Assembly (NCBI GenBank): GCA_001910725.1
Contig: MJGA01000005.1
Span: 310,001-374,000, forward strand
Length of the DNA stretch: 64,000 nt
Direction of reading: 5' to 3'
Source: Phanerodontia chrysosporium
Taxonomy: Eukaryota > Basidiomycota > Agaricomycetes > Polyporales > Phanerochaetaceae
Part shown: one piece after another, positions 11,815-22,898 of the stretch
Layout of the letters: each line of letters starts with the position of its first letter
Position numbering within the stretch: the first letter of the stretch is position 1
The notes under the pieces: model-generated
What the model was told of the DNA's origin: nothing
Databases searched by the model: none
What the model saw: the letters and a program-made list of their open reading frames with translations, nothing else
Translations under genes and position numbers: made by a program

Positions 11815-12529
11815 TTAGTGTTCTTCTGTGGTGTGTTTGCAGTGGCAGCAGTCGGGGATCTGAAGATTGTTGGTTCGACGGCACAAGCTTATTATATGGA
11901 GTGTTGCGACTCACCACTGGCGGTTCGACGAGAACCCAGTCCCTCAGACGCTCCTTCTGACGGTATCGCTTCCTGACTGACGCCTGCAAGAATGCAGCCC
12001 GCTGTGTCAGCGCGTCCTTGAGGTTGCGCTTGGTTGCTGTCTTGACATCGTTCTTGGTCGATGACTGCGCCTTGCGCGATACTGGCAAGCTAGACACAGT
12101 TGGACTGGTGTTACCAGATGGCAGAGCCGGCTGCGGAAGAGGAGAAAGAAGGGCGGCGGGAGAGGGGAGCGCAGGTATAGAATGGTCGTCGGCGATGTTG
12201 GCTGCGTCATCAGGGTGCCAGGGAGAGGAGAGATGAGGTCCCAGGGAAGGGCAGGTCGGCTGCGGCGAGAGAGACTGGTCGCTAAAGGGGGATAGAGCAC
12301 CCGGTGGAAAATACAAATCCACCAACTCAGTTCTACTTAGGCGAGGACTCTTAGTCGGAGTTTTAGACCTGGCTGCTGACCGCTGTGCAAGTGGGTGAGC
12401 ACGTCTGGTCAGCGATGATGTTCGGTAACACTCAACACGCACGCAGTTAACGCGGTCCCTTCTGAATCCGAATGGGAAGTACATGGAGGACACGGTGTCG
12501 CAAGTCGCAGTGCGGCAAAAGGAAGACAA
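11815..12529 (-). CDS. hypothetical Ser/Pro-rich protein with basic C-terminal helix
   Basis: A plausible model starts at 12529 (or at the internal Met of MYFPFGF). One intron with donor GTGCGT and acceptor TTGCACAG leads into RSAARSKTPTKSPRLSRTEL. A last intron (GTGAGT...CTTCAG) gives the ending WVLVEPPVIPDCCHCKHTT and a TAA at 11815. The middle is Ser/Pro-rich and the C-terminal part is a long basic helix (RNLKDALTQRAAFL, VRKRYRQKERLRDW). No family recognised. Codon use on this strand supports coding; the first exon is uncertain. Confidence 0.5.
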
Positions 12530-13694
12530 GAGAACTGAGCGATGCAGCGCGCGAGAGGGTGTCGCGGAAGAGAAGGCGAAGGACGACGACGCACGGAGGG
12601 TTTGGTCTTAAGAAGAGGTCGTCGGAGCTTAAACTTCCGTCCTATTATGGAAGTTGCTCTGCCGCTTTCAGTATCTCAACTAACGTTTCCGTCGCAGGGA
12701 CACTGGGTCGTCAACGCGAGGTTGTGCTCATCTCAGGTCAGACTTTGAAAAAATGTGTTATTTAACGCACCCCGCTGGCTATTTATTTGACACGGGAAGC
12801 CCGAGGTACGTGCACAGATTGTATCGTGCTCGCGCACTCACCAACAGCAGTGCAACCAAAGGCTGCATCTACAACGTCTTGGGACTCTGCGCGGTTACCG
12901 GCCGTGGCCTATCCTATAGTAGAGACGAGAAAGAGATTGGTGAGTGGGCGGTTCCTAATGTGATATCTGCATGCCGCGGCTGAACAATGATAGGAACGAC
13001 TCACCGCGGGCACTTCTGGCGGCCAGGACGTATGCGGCCTGGACCCCGCGCGTCACTGCAGTAAGACGGGGCGCTGACCTGTGACAGCAAAATGTTGGCA
13101 GTAGTCAGACTCCATGTTCTGTGTGTTCTGTGCGCCTTCCGTGAAAGAAATATTGTATCTGGGATGGAGAATTAGAGATAGGTGCTACCACCGAATGCAG
13201 CGTTCTACGACGACAGTTGGATATGTGAGCGAAGCGAGCTGCGTTCATTTACATGTCATCTGACCCACACTCAACGGGATCATCATGGCCATGCTTGAGC
13301 TCGACCGATCATGACGAGACACAAGTATGAGGCACGTACTGTGATGCGCTGTCCAGCGTCTTGTACGAAGAGCTGATACACCCCTCGGTAGCGGTGCAGA
13401 TGGTGGACGTCGCATGTAAAAAGGGTCCGCGGATGAGGGCCGCGCCAAGTCGGAGTCCGAACTGTCAACCTGGGGCGTGCTGGGCGTCTAAGGCTCTTTG
13501 GCGGGCAAAGCGACTGCTCTTGACAGTATGCACGACAGCGGCCGCTTCTAGGCCTGGAAAACATGTAGAAAGGTGCGATTTTGGCATTGAATGTGGACTT
13601 GGGGATCTAATTGTGCGTGGTGAGCCAGGGAACGGTTGCGAGGAAAGGGTATATAGGGAGGCGCCGTTCCATGTATTACAAGCCACGGTGGCCT
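12530..13694. other. intergenic, no gene supported
   Basis: No consistent coding frame is visible up to the start of the inverted repeat. Confidence 0.4.
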
Positions 13695-14255
13695 CAGACT
13701 CCTAACCATCCGCCCGGGACGTGTAGGGCTTTCTCAAGGAGTATCGGGGCGGTTTGGAACGGCTGTTATCTCGCGACTGATTATCAGACCTTATCTCGTA
13801 ATTACCATTTTTATTTGTATGTCAGCAAGTTTTATGTCTTTCGAAAGCCTCACGTCCCTGGGCGACTGGCACTAATTGTTGGCGCCCGAGGGCGCTTTCG
13901 TAGCGGACCTTCAAACTTACACGGGCTCGTTCGCAGCCGTGATCAACCCTATGCTAGGGGTTCGTCTGTGCCCGAGTGTACTGGTAGCCTGCCTGTGTTT
14001 CTGTTCTCGAGGTAGCACTGTGCTAAGTAAAAGAATAGCAGAATTGCGATGATATGAGTTGTGGAGATTAGCTAGCTACAAGTGGTCACACTGCGGAACT
14101 GTGTGTGCATAGAGGTGCATCTAAGTGTGAGCGATGCACTACTGTCCCGGGGGAAGCAACCAGGTGGTATATGGGAGCGTGCTTGGGCACATATAATATG
14201 GTGCCGTAGACTATCGGCAGCGCGTCGTCACTTGCATGTCGCGTGCAGGTTCGAA
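13695..14255. repeat. left arm of a ~560-base inverted repeat
   Basis: The reverse complement of this arm recurs at 14458-15017. By eye the match is almost complete, with a one-base difference near 13972 (CCC versus CC). The outer edge ends where both copies lose similarity after CAGAC. The inner edge ends in GGTTCGAA. It has no protein-coding character. Confidence 0.9.
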
Positions 14256-14256
14256 A
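14200..14256 (+). other. tRNA-like / Pol III promoter-like segment (inner end of left arm)
   Basis: Starts GGTGCCGTAGACTATCGGCAGCG, which is weakly A-box-like, and ends GCAGGTTCGAA, a good B-box/T-loop. A proper anticodon stem does not form, so this is not a working tRNA. T-runs (five to seven Ts) occur within about 60 bases downstream, as for Pol III termination. Confidence 0.3.
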
Positions 14257-14457
14257 CTGAGCTGACGTATTTTTACCTGCCCACTTACCGTTTTTATGTA
14301 TTTTTTTGTCCTCACCATCTGTCGCGCCCCAGAGTATAACATATGTTCAACGTATCTGATATTTGCTGAATATACTTGGCAATGTGCAGAAGTGGGAGTG
14401 AAGGGAGAGCTGGAACCCGCCAGGATAAATTCCAAAAAAAGAATAAAACATGCAAGA
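14256..14457. other. spacer between the inverted-repeat arms
   Basis: About 200 AT-rich bases with T-runs near the left side and A-runs near the right side. No gene. Confidence 0.7.
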
Positions 14458-14513
14458 TTCGAACCTGCACGCGACATGCAAGTGACGACGCGCTGCCGAT
14501 AGTCTACGGCACC
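14457..14513 (-). other. tRNA-like / Pol III promoter-like segment (inner end of right arm)
   Basis: Mirror copy of the segment at 14200-14256. On this strand GCAGGTTCGAATCTTGC makes a plausible T-arm, followed by TTTTATTCTTTTTTT. Again no acceptor or anticodon stem pairs properly. Confidence 0.3.
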
Positions 14514-15017
14514 ATATTATATGTGCCCAAGCACGCTCCCATATACCACCTGGTTGCTTCCCCCGGGACAGTAGTGCATCGCTCACACTTAGATGCACCT
14601 CTATGCACACACAGTTCCGCAGTGTGACCACTTGTAGCTAGCTAATCTCCACAACTCATATCATCGCAATTCTGCTATTCTTTTACTTAGCACAGTGCTA
14701 CCTCGAGAACAGAAACACAGGCAGGCTACCAGTACACTCGGCACAGACGAACCCCTAGCATAGGGTTGATCACGGCTGCGAACGAGCCCGTGTAAGTTTG
14801 AAGGTCCGCTACGAAAGCGCCCTCGGGCGCCAACAATTAGTGCCAGTCGCCCAGGGACGTGAGGCTTTCGAAAGACATAAAACTTGCTGACATACAAATA
14901 AAAATGGTAATTACGAGATAAGGTCTGATAATCAGTCGCGAGATAACAGCCGTTCCAAACCGCCCCGATACTCCTTGAGAAAGCCCTACACGTCCCGGGC
15001 GGATGGTTAGGAGTCTG
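14458..15017. repeat. right arm of the ~560-base inverted repeat
   Basis: Reverse complement of 13695-14255. It diverges abruptly after GTCTG at 15017. Confidence 0.9.
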
Positions 15018-15024
15018 CGGTGGC

Positions 15025-15065
15025 CTAGGTGGTAGTGCCAGCGGAGTTTCCCTACTACCGCCTAG
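15025..15065. repeat. short hairpin just outside the inverted repeat
   Basis: CTAGGTGGTAGT and ACTACCGCCTAG pair at 11 of 12 positions (plus a possible G-T) around a 17-base loop. The left half also resembles a tRNA A-box (TGGCCTAGGTGG). Confidence 0.6.
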
Positions 15066-16145
15066 ACTCACTTGGAGTCCGAACCTTCCGCGGTCAACCC
15101 TCGGGTTCTAACCGGCGAGTGGCCCATTCTTTTTCGCTCACCATTTTCTTTTTTTAACACAAATTCAATCTAGGAACTCTGTTTCCCTCCTGCGGTCTCG
15201 ACATGCGCACGCTTCCAAGGCCGTCTCCCAGCACCTCGCACTTGCTCACGGCGTCTGCGCGCACGTCCTCGCCAGCCTCCTCAACACCCTTGCACGTCGA
15301 CCTCCCCCTCCCCACCGTCTTCGATATTCCTCCCTGGCGGCTGCGCATTCACGTCGTTGTTCTTGTCTGCCAAGTCATTTTCAACGAAATCTCTCGGGGC
15401 TCTCCCCTCTGGCCTGGCCGTCATTGCATAGCTGGGACCGGGACACGCACAAGTCCCACGGTCAGAAATCCTCGGCTTCAGCTTCCGACGCGTGCCCGCA
15501 GACTCTCCACCCCTCGCACGAAGGCACAGGAGCGTTGTAAGCTCTGCGCGAACGAACTTGAACTAGCACGTTTCTAGAGGTGCGCATTGCTGTTACGCAT
15601 TGTGGTGACCTGTTCACTTACTCGATTGCCTTCCTCTCAGTTAGCCATACCGACACGGGCCTCTGGACCCTTGCGCGACGTTTGGAGACAATACCGTGAC
15701 GCGCCCTCCTCCTGCCATTGGTTCGGCAGCCGACAGTTGTGTCGAGCATCCTATCCGGTATGTTCACATGACTCTTACTGGATCGACGACCTTCGACTGC
15801 AGCAAGACCAACAGACTCTATATATATCAAAACTAGACAACACCGCCGACAGCAGCGTCGCTGTATCCTAGGCTGGTGCGTGTTGGTCTCCCTCCACTCC
15901 TTTGCCTTCCTCACCAAGTCATGTACTCAACTTAGCGACCAGTACACTCCTGGGAAACTCGCCCGTTGACAAGACATCGCTCCAACAAATACCACGGGTC
16001 TATATATGCATCCTCTACGCATTTTCTCTTACTAAACCCGTCCAAAGCTGCCGAGACTGTATAAAGTGCACTCGCTCACAGGTCTTGAAGATAGGCAAGC
16101 ACCACCAAGTGCCATAGCCAGCGAAATGCTATCAATTCGATTCCC
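15066..16145. other. intergenic, no gene supported
   Basis: One open frame (about 15203-15577, plus) starts well, but it shows no domain and no splice logic, so it is not called. Confidence 0.35.
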
Positions 16146-16735
16146 TTACGCTAGGTAAAGATGCACGTTCTGACAGTCACTTGACGGTACGCTGAACTTC
16201 TGGAACGCGATCTGAAGGCAGTCGAGTATCAGAATCATGGTCAAGACCAACAATGGCTGGTGCGGAACTCACTGTTTGGTCAGCTTGGCATATTTGGAAC
16301 GAGCCCTGCGGAAAAGCGAGGGGTACGAGGGGTCCGACGGGCAGGACATGCACCGCGAATGCACACATGTCCATCACAACTTGAGACGACGCAAAGACGA
16401 GGTTTCCCCTGTCGCCAATGCACCCCCCGCCACCCGAGTCGCCCTCGAACTGGATGTACGCTATGGGGTCATTGGGGATATCCGCAACCAAGCCTCCGTT
16501 GGAGGTCAGGGAGAACGGAGTGCCGGCGTCAGACGTAATAGTTGCAGTCTCGCCGTCTCCCGCGACAAAGACGCTCTGGAGGGCAATCATGGATGTCAGC
16601 GTGTCCGTCAGCGTGTGGTGAATATAGTGTACCACATACCCCGACCGGGCTGTGGTGCTCGACGACAGTTATCGTCGTGGCGCTAGCGAGGGCTGCAGTG
16701 CAGAGGAACAGGCTGGAGATCTGGAAGGCTTTCAT
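16146..16735 (-). CDS. small secreted four-Cys protein 1
   Basis: Exons 16735-16640, 16575-16273 and 16211-16146 (introns 64 and 61 bases, GT-AG) join in frame to 154 residues. A signal peptide (MKAFQISSLFLCTAALASA) is followed by FVAGDGETATI. Four Cys contexts follow: CIGDRGNLVF, CAF, GSFQICQADQT and CQNVHL. The same order is found in the neighbour at 17336-17953, including both intron positions, so the two are tandem paralogues. A TATAAGC lies about 40 bases upstream. The family was not recognised. Extracellular and probably disulfide-bonded; the role is unknown. Confidence 0.75.
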
Positions 16736-16773
16736 CGTGAGCTGCTGGAACCTCTCTCAGCATTAAGCGAAAA

Positions 16774-16780
16774 GCTTATA
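16774..16780 (-). promoter_or_regulatory. TATA box of small secreted protein 1
   Basis: Reads TATAAGC on the minus strand. The paralogue has the same heptamer at a similar distance (18004-18010). Confidence 0.55.
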
Positions 16781-17335
16781 AGCCGTTTTCCAGCGGTCTC
16801 CCCATCCCCGACGCCACTCTTTGCGGCTTGTGCTAGCCGTCTAGAGTGCCTATCGGCAGAACGTGACGATACACTGCTGGCAGCTGACCGTGATGCGGCA
16901 CGGATGACGTCCGCGGCGACAGTCTCCGTGATCGCAGTGACGCGCAGTATTCCCGCGACGAGGCGCGGAGCGAGTATACCATTACCAGTGCAGACGTTTA
17001 GACTCGTGTTCCGAGTAGTATGATGGCGTGCATGAACATAGCAGACGCTCAGCACTATGGGCCGAGTCGTAGCACAGACAAAGCGGCGAATTTCTAAGTG
17101 GGTCTGCCCCGTCGCGCTGCGAACAGGTCGTCTCACTGAAGCCCTTACAAATTATCCTGGAAGCGCAGATTTTGGCATGCTTGTTTGGCGTGTCAATAAT
17201 GAGGTCTCAGTATTTCCCACAGAGCTGCTCCCGCGCGATCAGAGGAATGAACAAGAAATATTTTATTTTTTATGACATTTCATGGAGGTTACTCTAAACC
17301 GCTGGACACTCGCCGGGTTAATGCACCCATGCGTA

Positions 17336-17953
17336 TCAGGCCATAACAAGCCGTACGTCCTGACAGCCTTCAGCGCCTGCACTCTCAGCACTTCGAAACG
17401 CGACCTAAGAAAGATAGGCGGATAAGCGTCACGGCGGGGCTTGAGACTACGTGTCCGCACAACTTACAGTCTGGTCGGCACCGCACACCTGGAAAGAGCC
17501 GTGCGGGTTATCGAACACCACGAGCTTTCCGTCTGGCTGCAAGGCGATAAACCGTCCCTGAAACGCACAGGTTCCCGGAGGATCTAGCGTGAAAACGAGG
17601 TTGCCATCGCCGATGCAGGCGTCGCCGCCGGGCTGGAAATCGAGGAAAGCGATGGGATTGCCGTCGATGCTTGCGACCAACTCGCCTGGCTCCCCAGTCA
17701 AGTGAAACAAAGTGTCGGCGCCGCGCACGACGGTCGCGGTCTCGCCGAAGCCCGCGACGAAAAGGTTCTAAGCGCGATTGCGTTCAGTATATGTGGGAGG
17801 GGCATCGTAGTGTCAATGACGCACCCCAATCGCGTCGGCGCCATTGAAGACGGTCACCACAACGGAACCGCCGCTGCTCTGCCGCTTCGAGGGCATGACG
17901 CTAGCGCCAAGTGCCACCGCACAGAAGAGCAAACTCGAGAGAACGGCCTTCAT
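17336..17953 (-). CDS. small secreted four-Cys protein 2, with a one-base frame problem
   Basis: Paralogue of the gene at 16146-16735. Exon 1 (17953-17825) encodes a signal peptide (MKAVLSSLLFCAVALGASV) plus a possible Kex2-type site SKRQ. Exon 2 starts at 17768 and exon 3 (17404-17336) ends CQDVRLVMA. Conserved blocks are FVAGFGETATV, ACIGDGNLVF, CAF, GSFQVCGADQT. The exon 1-exon 2 junction is out of phase by one base. Removing one T from the run of five T at 17760-17764 (minus reading) would restore LFVAG, as in the paralogue. This is either a young frameshift or an assembly indel. Confidence 0.65.
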
Positions 17954-18003
17954 GGTATGTTGTCCGGCCGGTGGTTGTCGTCTTCTCAGACTGGAAGTGG
18001 CCA

Positions 18004-18010
18004 GCTTATA
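18004..18010 (-). promoter_or_regulatory. TATA box of small secreted protein 2
   Basis: TATAAGC on the minus strand, about 50 bases before the start at 17953. Confidence 0.5.
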
Positions 18011-18430
18011 AGCCCGTCCCTGGCGCTCGTAATTCCGGTAGGCCCGACGCCTCTGTCCTCAGGTCCGAGGACTGCCTTTCACAGCATTGTAGTCAATCAG
18101 ATTTTGCGAATAGCCGCGACCGGAGACCGTTGACCGGGTGTGAAGTGTTCACGGCCCTGACGACCGCTTCTGAGTTGGTTCTATACCTTCAGTGACTGCG
18201 CGTTTTCTAACAGCCCTACGAACCCTATGGTTGGAGGATTATCACGAGATGGTTGGCTAGCGGGACAGACAGGTCTCCGTACAATCTCAATACCGACAGA
18301 CTGGAGGCATCAGCAAATCTAAGGGTCTGTCAGCGCCAGTGGCCTAAATGCAATACGAACTTGCACTCACTGATCTGAACAGCCTTAGTCTAGCCGCCCC
18401 ACACAGAGCCGCTTGGCGGACTTGTCGGCA

Positions 18431-18785
18431 TCAACTAGAGAGTGTACAACTAGACATTTGCAAGCGTAACGGTTTGCAGTAAGCCACGTGGAGCTGAACA
18501 CGTCCCGTGGCTATGTTGCCAAGAACTGTGACGGTAAGTGTTGGACAGAAAGAAGGTTTGATCTGCAATTGTAACGCGGTGGGTGAACAAGAACGAGGCA
18601 CTCGAGCCGGGGCCACGATTAGGTCAATGTCGTAGCAAGGCGGACCGATGAGGAGACCTGCAGCTTGCGTGATGACCTGAAAGAATAATCAGAATTGAAG
18701 TTGTTCCATGATAGCTTGTGTACTCACGGTCTGATTAGCATTGCAAACCTGGAACGAACCAGGCGGGAAGCGGTGGGCGAGCACG
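18431..18785 (-). pseudogene. remnant of a third small secreted protein
   Basis: The segment 18785-18728 reads LAHRFPPGSFQVCNANQT. An intron (18727-18677, GTGAGT...CAG) follows, then VITQAAGLLIGPPCYDIDLIV. These align with the last two conserved blocks of the two neighbours (GSFQ-C-A-QT and C-x-D-[VI]-x-L), at the same intron position. The upstream part with the signal peptide and the CIGD block is not found, and a stop lies just before LAHR. The last exon runs on to 18431 instead of stopping. Confidence 0.5.
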
Positions 18786-19158
18786 ACTCACGCCGTAGTT
18801 GATAAACGGGCTCGACATTCATTGGACCCTGAGTGTGACACAGATATCGTAGACGGGTGACAACTCACTAGAGATGTAGTCGCAGGTCGTGCATCGAGTG
18901 TCCTCTCAGATAAGCTATAGACCATGCCAGCAGCTTTGAACCGGTAGCACGAGCAGGTGTTAATGCATATGGCGTACACAAAACACACTGTATCGTAGGG
19001 AACCTTGGGTCTGAAAAGTTGGACTGAAATTCCTAATAGTACGACAGCAATAACAAAGCTAGGGAGTTGTTAGTAGTGCTCAGTAGCGGAAGAAGAACCT
19101 ACAATCGAACTCACCAATGCAGACGACAGCGTAACAAACTCTCCATGACACGTACACC

Positions 19159-22100
19159 ATCAGTCATCGCCGAAACTACTCGCCTTTTTCCTTCCCCGGC
19201 CGCGCGCCCCACCGCCTCTGCGCCCCCGTTTGGCTGGCCTGGACGGAGCCGACGTTGCTGATCGCTTAATGCCACGCATCCCTCCGCCGTTGGGGCAGGC
19301 TACGAACGATCTTCACATCAGAAGATTCACGGACGACAGCCAAAGGAGATCCATACCATTGCTGAAGTGGCCCACCTGTCCACACTTGAAACACTCGCTG
19401 CCAGTGCTCCCGCCTGTAAGGCCGCCACCGGGACAGGCTACACGCCAGAGTCTGAATACCTCGAGCATCAAGCAATAACGCTGCAAAACAAGCTCACCAT
19501 TGCTAAAATGTCCGACTTGCCCGCACTTGAAGCACGCGTTGGATGACGACCCAGACGCGCCAGCACCGCCGCCGAAGCTTCCCCGCCTCCACCGCCGCTC
19601 CACCTGCGCTCGGGCACGCGCTCGCCCAATGGCCAGACTGTCCACATTTGAAGCATTCACCGCTTGTGCCGCCACCGCCCCTGCGCCAAAGCTCGGCGCA
19701 GGCCCTGCCACCGCCGGTGCGTCTGCCCACTCGAAAAATCCGCACTGCTCCTCCTTGCGGTTTACGCACGTCCAAAACTTGCGCCCCTGGTTCGGGCCCT
19801 CCTTCTGCACCTCGCGTTGCACAGCGGGCTTTGGGCAATTACACTGCTTCTCGTCTGAGCCGCCTGGTGCCCGACTCGAAGATGCTGCGGCGGGTGGTGG
19901 TGGGCGAGCGCCGCCAGACGGATTTGGTAGGCGCGATGGGCCCGCGACGGGCGCGTCTGCCCACGCAAAGAAGCTGCAGGCATCATTGCTGCCACACTTG
20001 TAGAATTGGCGACCCTTGTTCGGGCCTTCTTTCACGACAGTGCGTGTGATGGCGGGAGAACCGCAGTCGCAGTTGGGCTCTGCGCCCGCAGCGGCAGAGG
20101 CCGAGGCTACTGGGCGAGACGCTGGTGCAGGAGGAGGGGCGGCACGAGACGATGGCGCGGACGTTGTGGTTCTCTTCGCTGTGCGGTTGAGAGCCGCTGC
20201 TGGTGGTGGGGTGGATCGTCAAAGGCTAAGTAGCACAGGTCAGCGGCTGCATAAAACTAAGCACAATATCGCAGTGCTCACGATCAAGGTCGTCATCGTC
20301 TGGTGGTGGCGGAGGTGGTGGCGCAGCTCTGGCCGCGCGGCCTCGTCTCGATACTGTAGTGCCTCTCGTCGAAGCCGCTGCTCGTCCGCCTCGGCTGCCT
20401 CTTCCGCCACGTCCGCCACGTCCACCACGTCCGCCTCTTCCGCCGCCACCTCCACCACCATCTCCACCGTCTCCACCACCACCTCCGCCAAGGTCCAGAA
20501 AATCAGCTTCATAGTCGATACCACGGCCTTGTAACCGGTTCCCTACGCTCTGTTGCAAAGAGTCAGATATCTGCATGTCCTGAATAGTTACATAAACGCT
20601 TACGTTGATGATGCGATTCATCTCCCTCTTAATCCTGATGTACATCTCCTTGTATAGTTCGATGTTCTCCGCAAGCATCTCATTCTTAGTCTTCACCCCT
20701 TCGCAGATTTGGACCATCTGCCTTTCGGTCTGTACCGAGAACACAATCAGTACCGCGAACCTAGACAAGCAGCTTGGTGCCACGGACCTCTCTGCGTAAC
20801 TCTGGCCGACTCAAACTGCGATCGAAGCCGATCTCGTTGTACCCCTCGACAAGCCCGATGCCGAGGGTGGACGGCACGAGGTACTTGGTCGCGCCTTGCA
20901 TCCGTTCGATGACGTACTTGCGGTCGATAATGGTCTGTATATGCTGCGCGATAGTCGCGTCAGTACCTGCGAACACAAATTATCAGCCATTCATGAACCT
21001 CGTAGGCAATGAAGCAAGGACGTACCAATGCCATTCTTGTCCATGAGCGTGACGAGGTCCGCCTCAGTGAGTAGACTCGGACGAGACGTATGGCCTTCGT
21101 TGAGTTCGCATATGCTCGGCATGAACTCTTCGCCTTCCGCGAAATTCGGTAGCTCCTTGTCAGACCACTTGTCGTACGGAAAGACATCGAGGTAGTTGCG
21201 CTCGCGCACTGTCAAACCTATCATACTCGTCAGATGCCATACGTTTAGAGCAAGAGTGGACAACTGGCGCACCTGTCGCACTGAACTCCTCGCCTCGGCA
21301 GTCAACATCAACCGTCGTCTCCCAGCCGAGCGCATCCTTGGAACAGCATGCCAGAAAACGGCGCGTAATGTATTCGTACACGCGTCTCTCGTCGCCAGCG
21401 AGGTTCCCCGCATGGGCAGTTGGGTGGATAGGCGGGTGTGCCTTGTCGTCCTTCTTGCCGCGGCGCGGCGGAGTGAATCCGCCGTTCTGAAGACTAACTG
21501 TCTATCAGCATTGCGATGCAAGCAGTCAACGATTCTGGCATACGAGGTTGCAAATTGACCCCAAGCAGGATCAACAGTTTGCTTCTGGATCAACGTCATG
21601 AAGTCGAATTGTGGATCGAACTGGTCCGTCTCTGTACGCGGGTAAGACAAGAACCCTTGTTGATAGAGATGCTCAGCGATCTAGATGCATATAGTCAGCA
21701 TCTTGAGGATCTGATAGAGGGGAGACGGGCCGCATACATCGAGGACTTTCTTCGGCGAGATCTTGAGCAGCCTAGATCCAGCCTTCTGCAAGTCGACTGT
21801 GGTCAGTGGCAAGGGTTTCCTATATCAGGAATGAGTGCCGAAAAACGACCCATTGTCAAGAGACTCACCATTTCTTCGTGTTCTTGTTGGTAACCTTCGT
21901 CACTCTTGCGGTAGGGTTCTCCAATACATACTCGTAGATGGATAGTGCAGCCTCCATATCGAACAGGTGTCCTCTGCGCCAAGTGAATGGTGTCTCTGAC
22001 TCCTCCCCGGTTTGCTCGTCAACGCGAGTCAAGGCTAGGTAGATGTACCAGAATTTCTCCGGAACGAACGACTTGACTTGATTGTAGCGTGAGACGACGA

Positions 22101-22898
22101 AACCGAGTGTAGGGAACTGGCAAGGACCTATCGCCCTGTAAGCAGTCAGAAAAAACCGAGCACAGAGCCCTAAAAACTTGCCGTAAGAGATAACGTCTCC
22201 TTTCAGTTGCTCGAACCGTTGCTGAAGCTGAAGACTTTGGAAGCGCGTGAACGCTGCGCCTATGCGGAGGTCGAGAAGTGTTCGTGCTTCAACAGCGTTC
22301 GACTGGGCCATGTCAAGTTGAACTGGGTGCTGAGCTGCATGATGTATCTGTCTGTGCACTTTCGTTAATAATCAACGCCGATACGTGATAATAAGACTCA
22401 CTGGGCTATGATAGCACTGAACCGAGCCCGTCGCACGGTAATAGTAGCCTTCGCCTTCTTACATATCCCAGCAATCTCTGCACCAATGTTCTCCCCCTCC
22501 CTATCGCAATCAGTCCATATCATGAGCATGTGAGCACGTCGGGCTTCGGTCTCGAGGTTGCGGGCGATGCCCTCCGAGCCTTTCTTGATTCGCGAAACGA
22601 TGGGCGCGTCGAATAAGACAAAGGGTTCGCAAGACTGCCAGTTACTGTACGCAGACTCGAAGTCATAGTCGAGGAGGTGTCCCGTAACGGACGTGACAGT
22701 GAATTGTGAGTTGGTCTGCGGGTAGTTGAAATCGAAGTTCTTGATGTACTTATTCGGGCTGGGACGCTACAAGGACTATTGAAGATAGGACTGAAGTGCT
22801 ACAAGCATGCGGCTTACAGTGGTATGCTGGCCTCCCGAGAGTATGCCCGCGATTGAGCGCGCTATAGAGGGCTTTTCTGCAACGCAAAGTACTCTCAT
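19159..22898 (-). CDS. TOP3: DNA topoisomerase III (type IA)
   Basis: Relaxes and decatenates DNA with the RecQ helicase/Rmi1 partners (family knowledge). Start at 22898: MRVLCVAEKPSIARSIAGIL. The TOPRIM acidic motif is WTDCDREGENIG. The catalytic Tyr is in GFLSYPRTETDQF (about 21,630). HPPIHPT and the C-terminal cleft part TLGIGLVEGYNEIG follow. After a coiled segment (about 20,700) and a Gly-rich/RGG run come two GRF zinc fingers (EGPNKGRQFYKC near 20,000 and EGPNQGRKFWTC near 19,790), then CCHC knuckles (CFKCGQVGHF). Short introns split the knuckles. The end ARGRGRKKASSFGDD stops at 19159. At least ten introns. One knuckle lies in a different frame (see finding). Confidence 0.93.

Noticed and set aside
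14200..14256. Functional tRNA gene at the inverted-repeat arm
   Set aside because: B-box and T-arm are good, but the anticodon and acceptor stems do not pair; called tRNA-like only.
15203..15577. 124-codon frame with a promising start
   Set aside because: No domain, introns or neighbours in support; left as intergenic.
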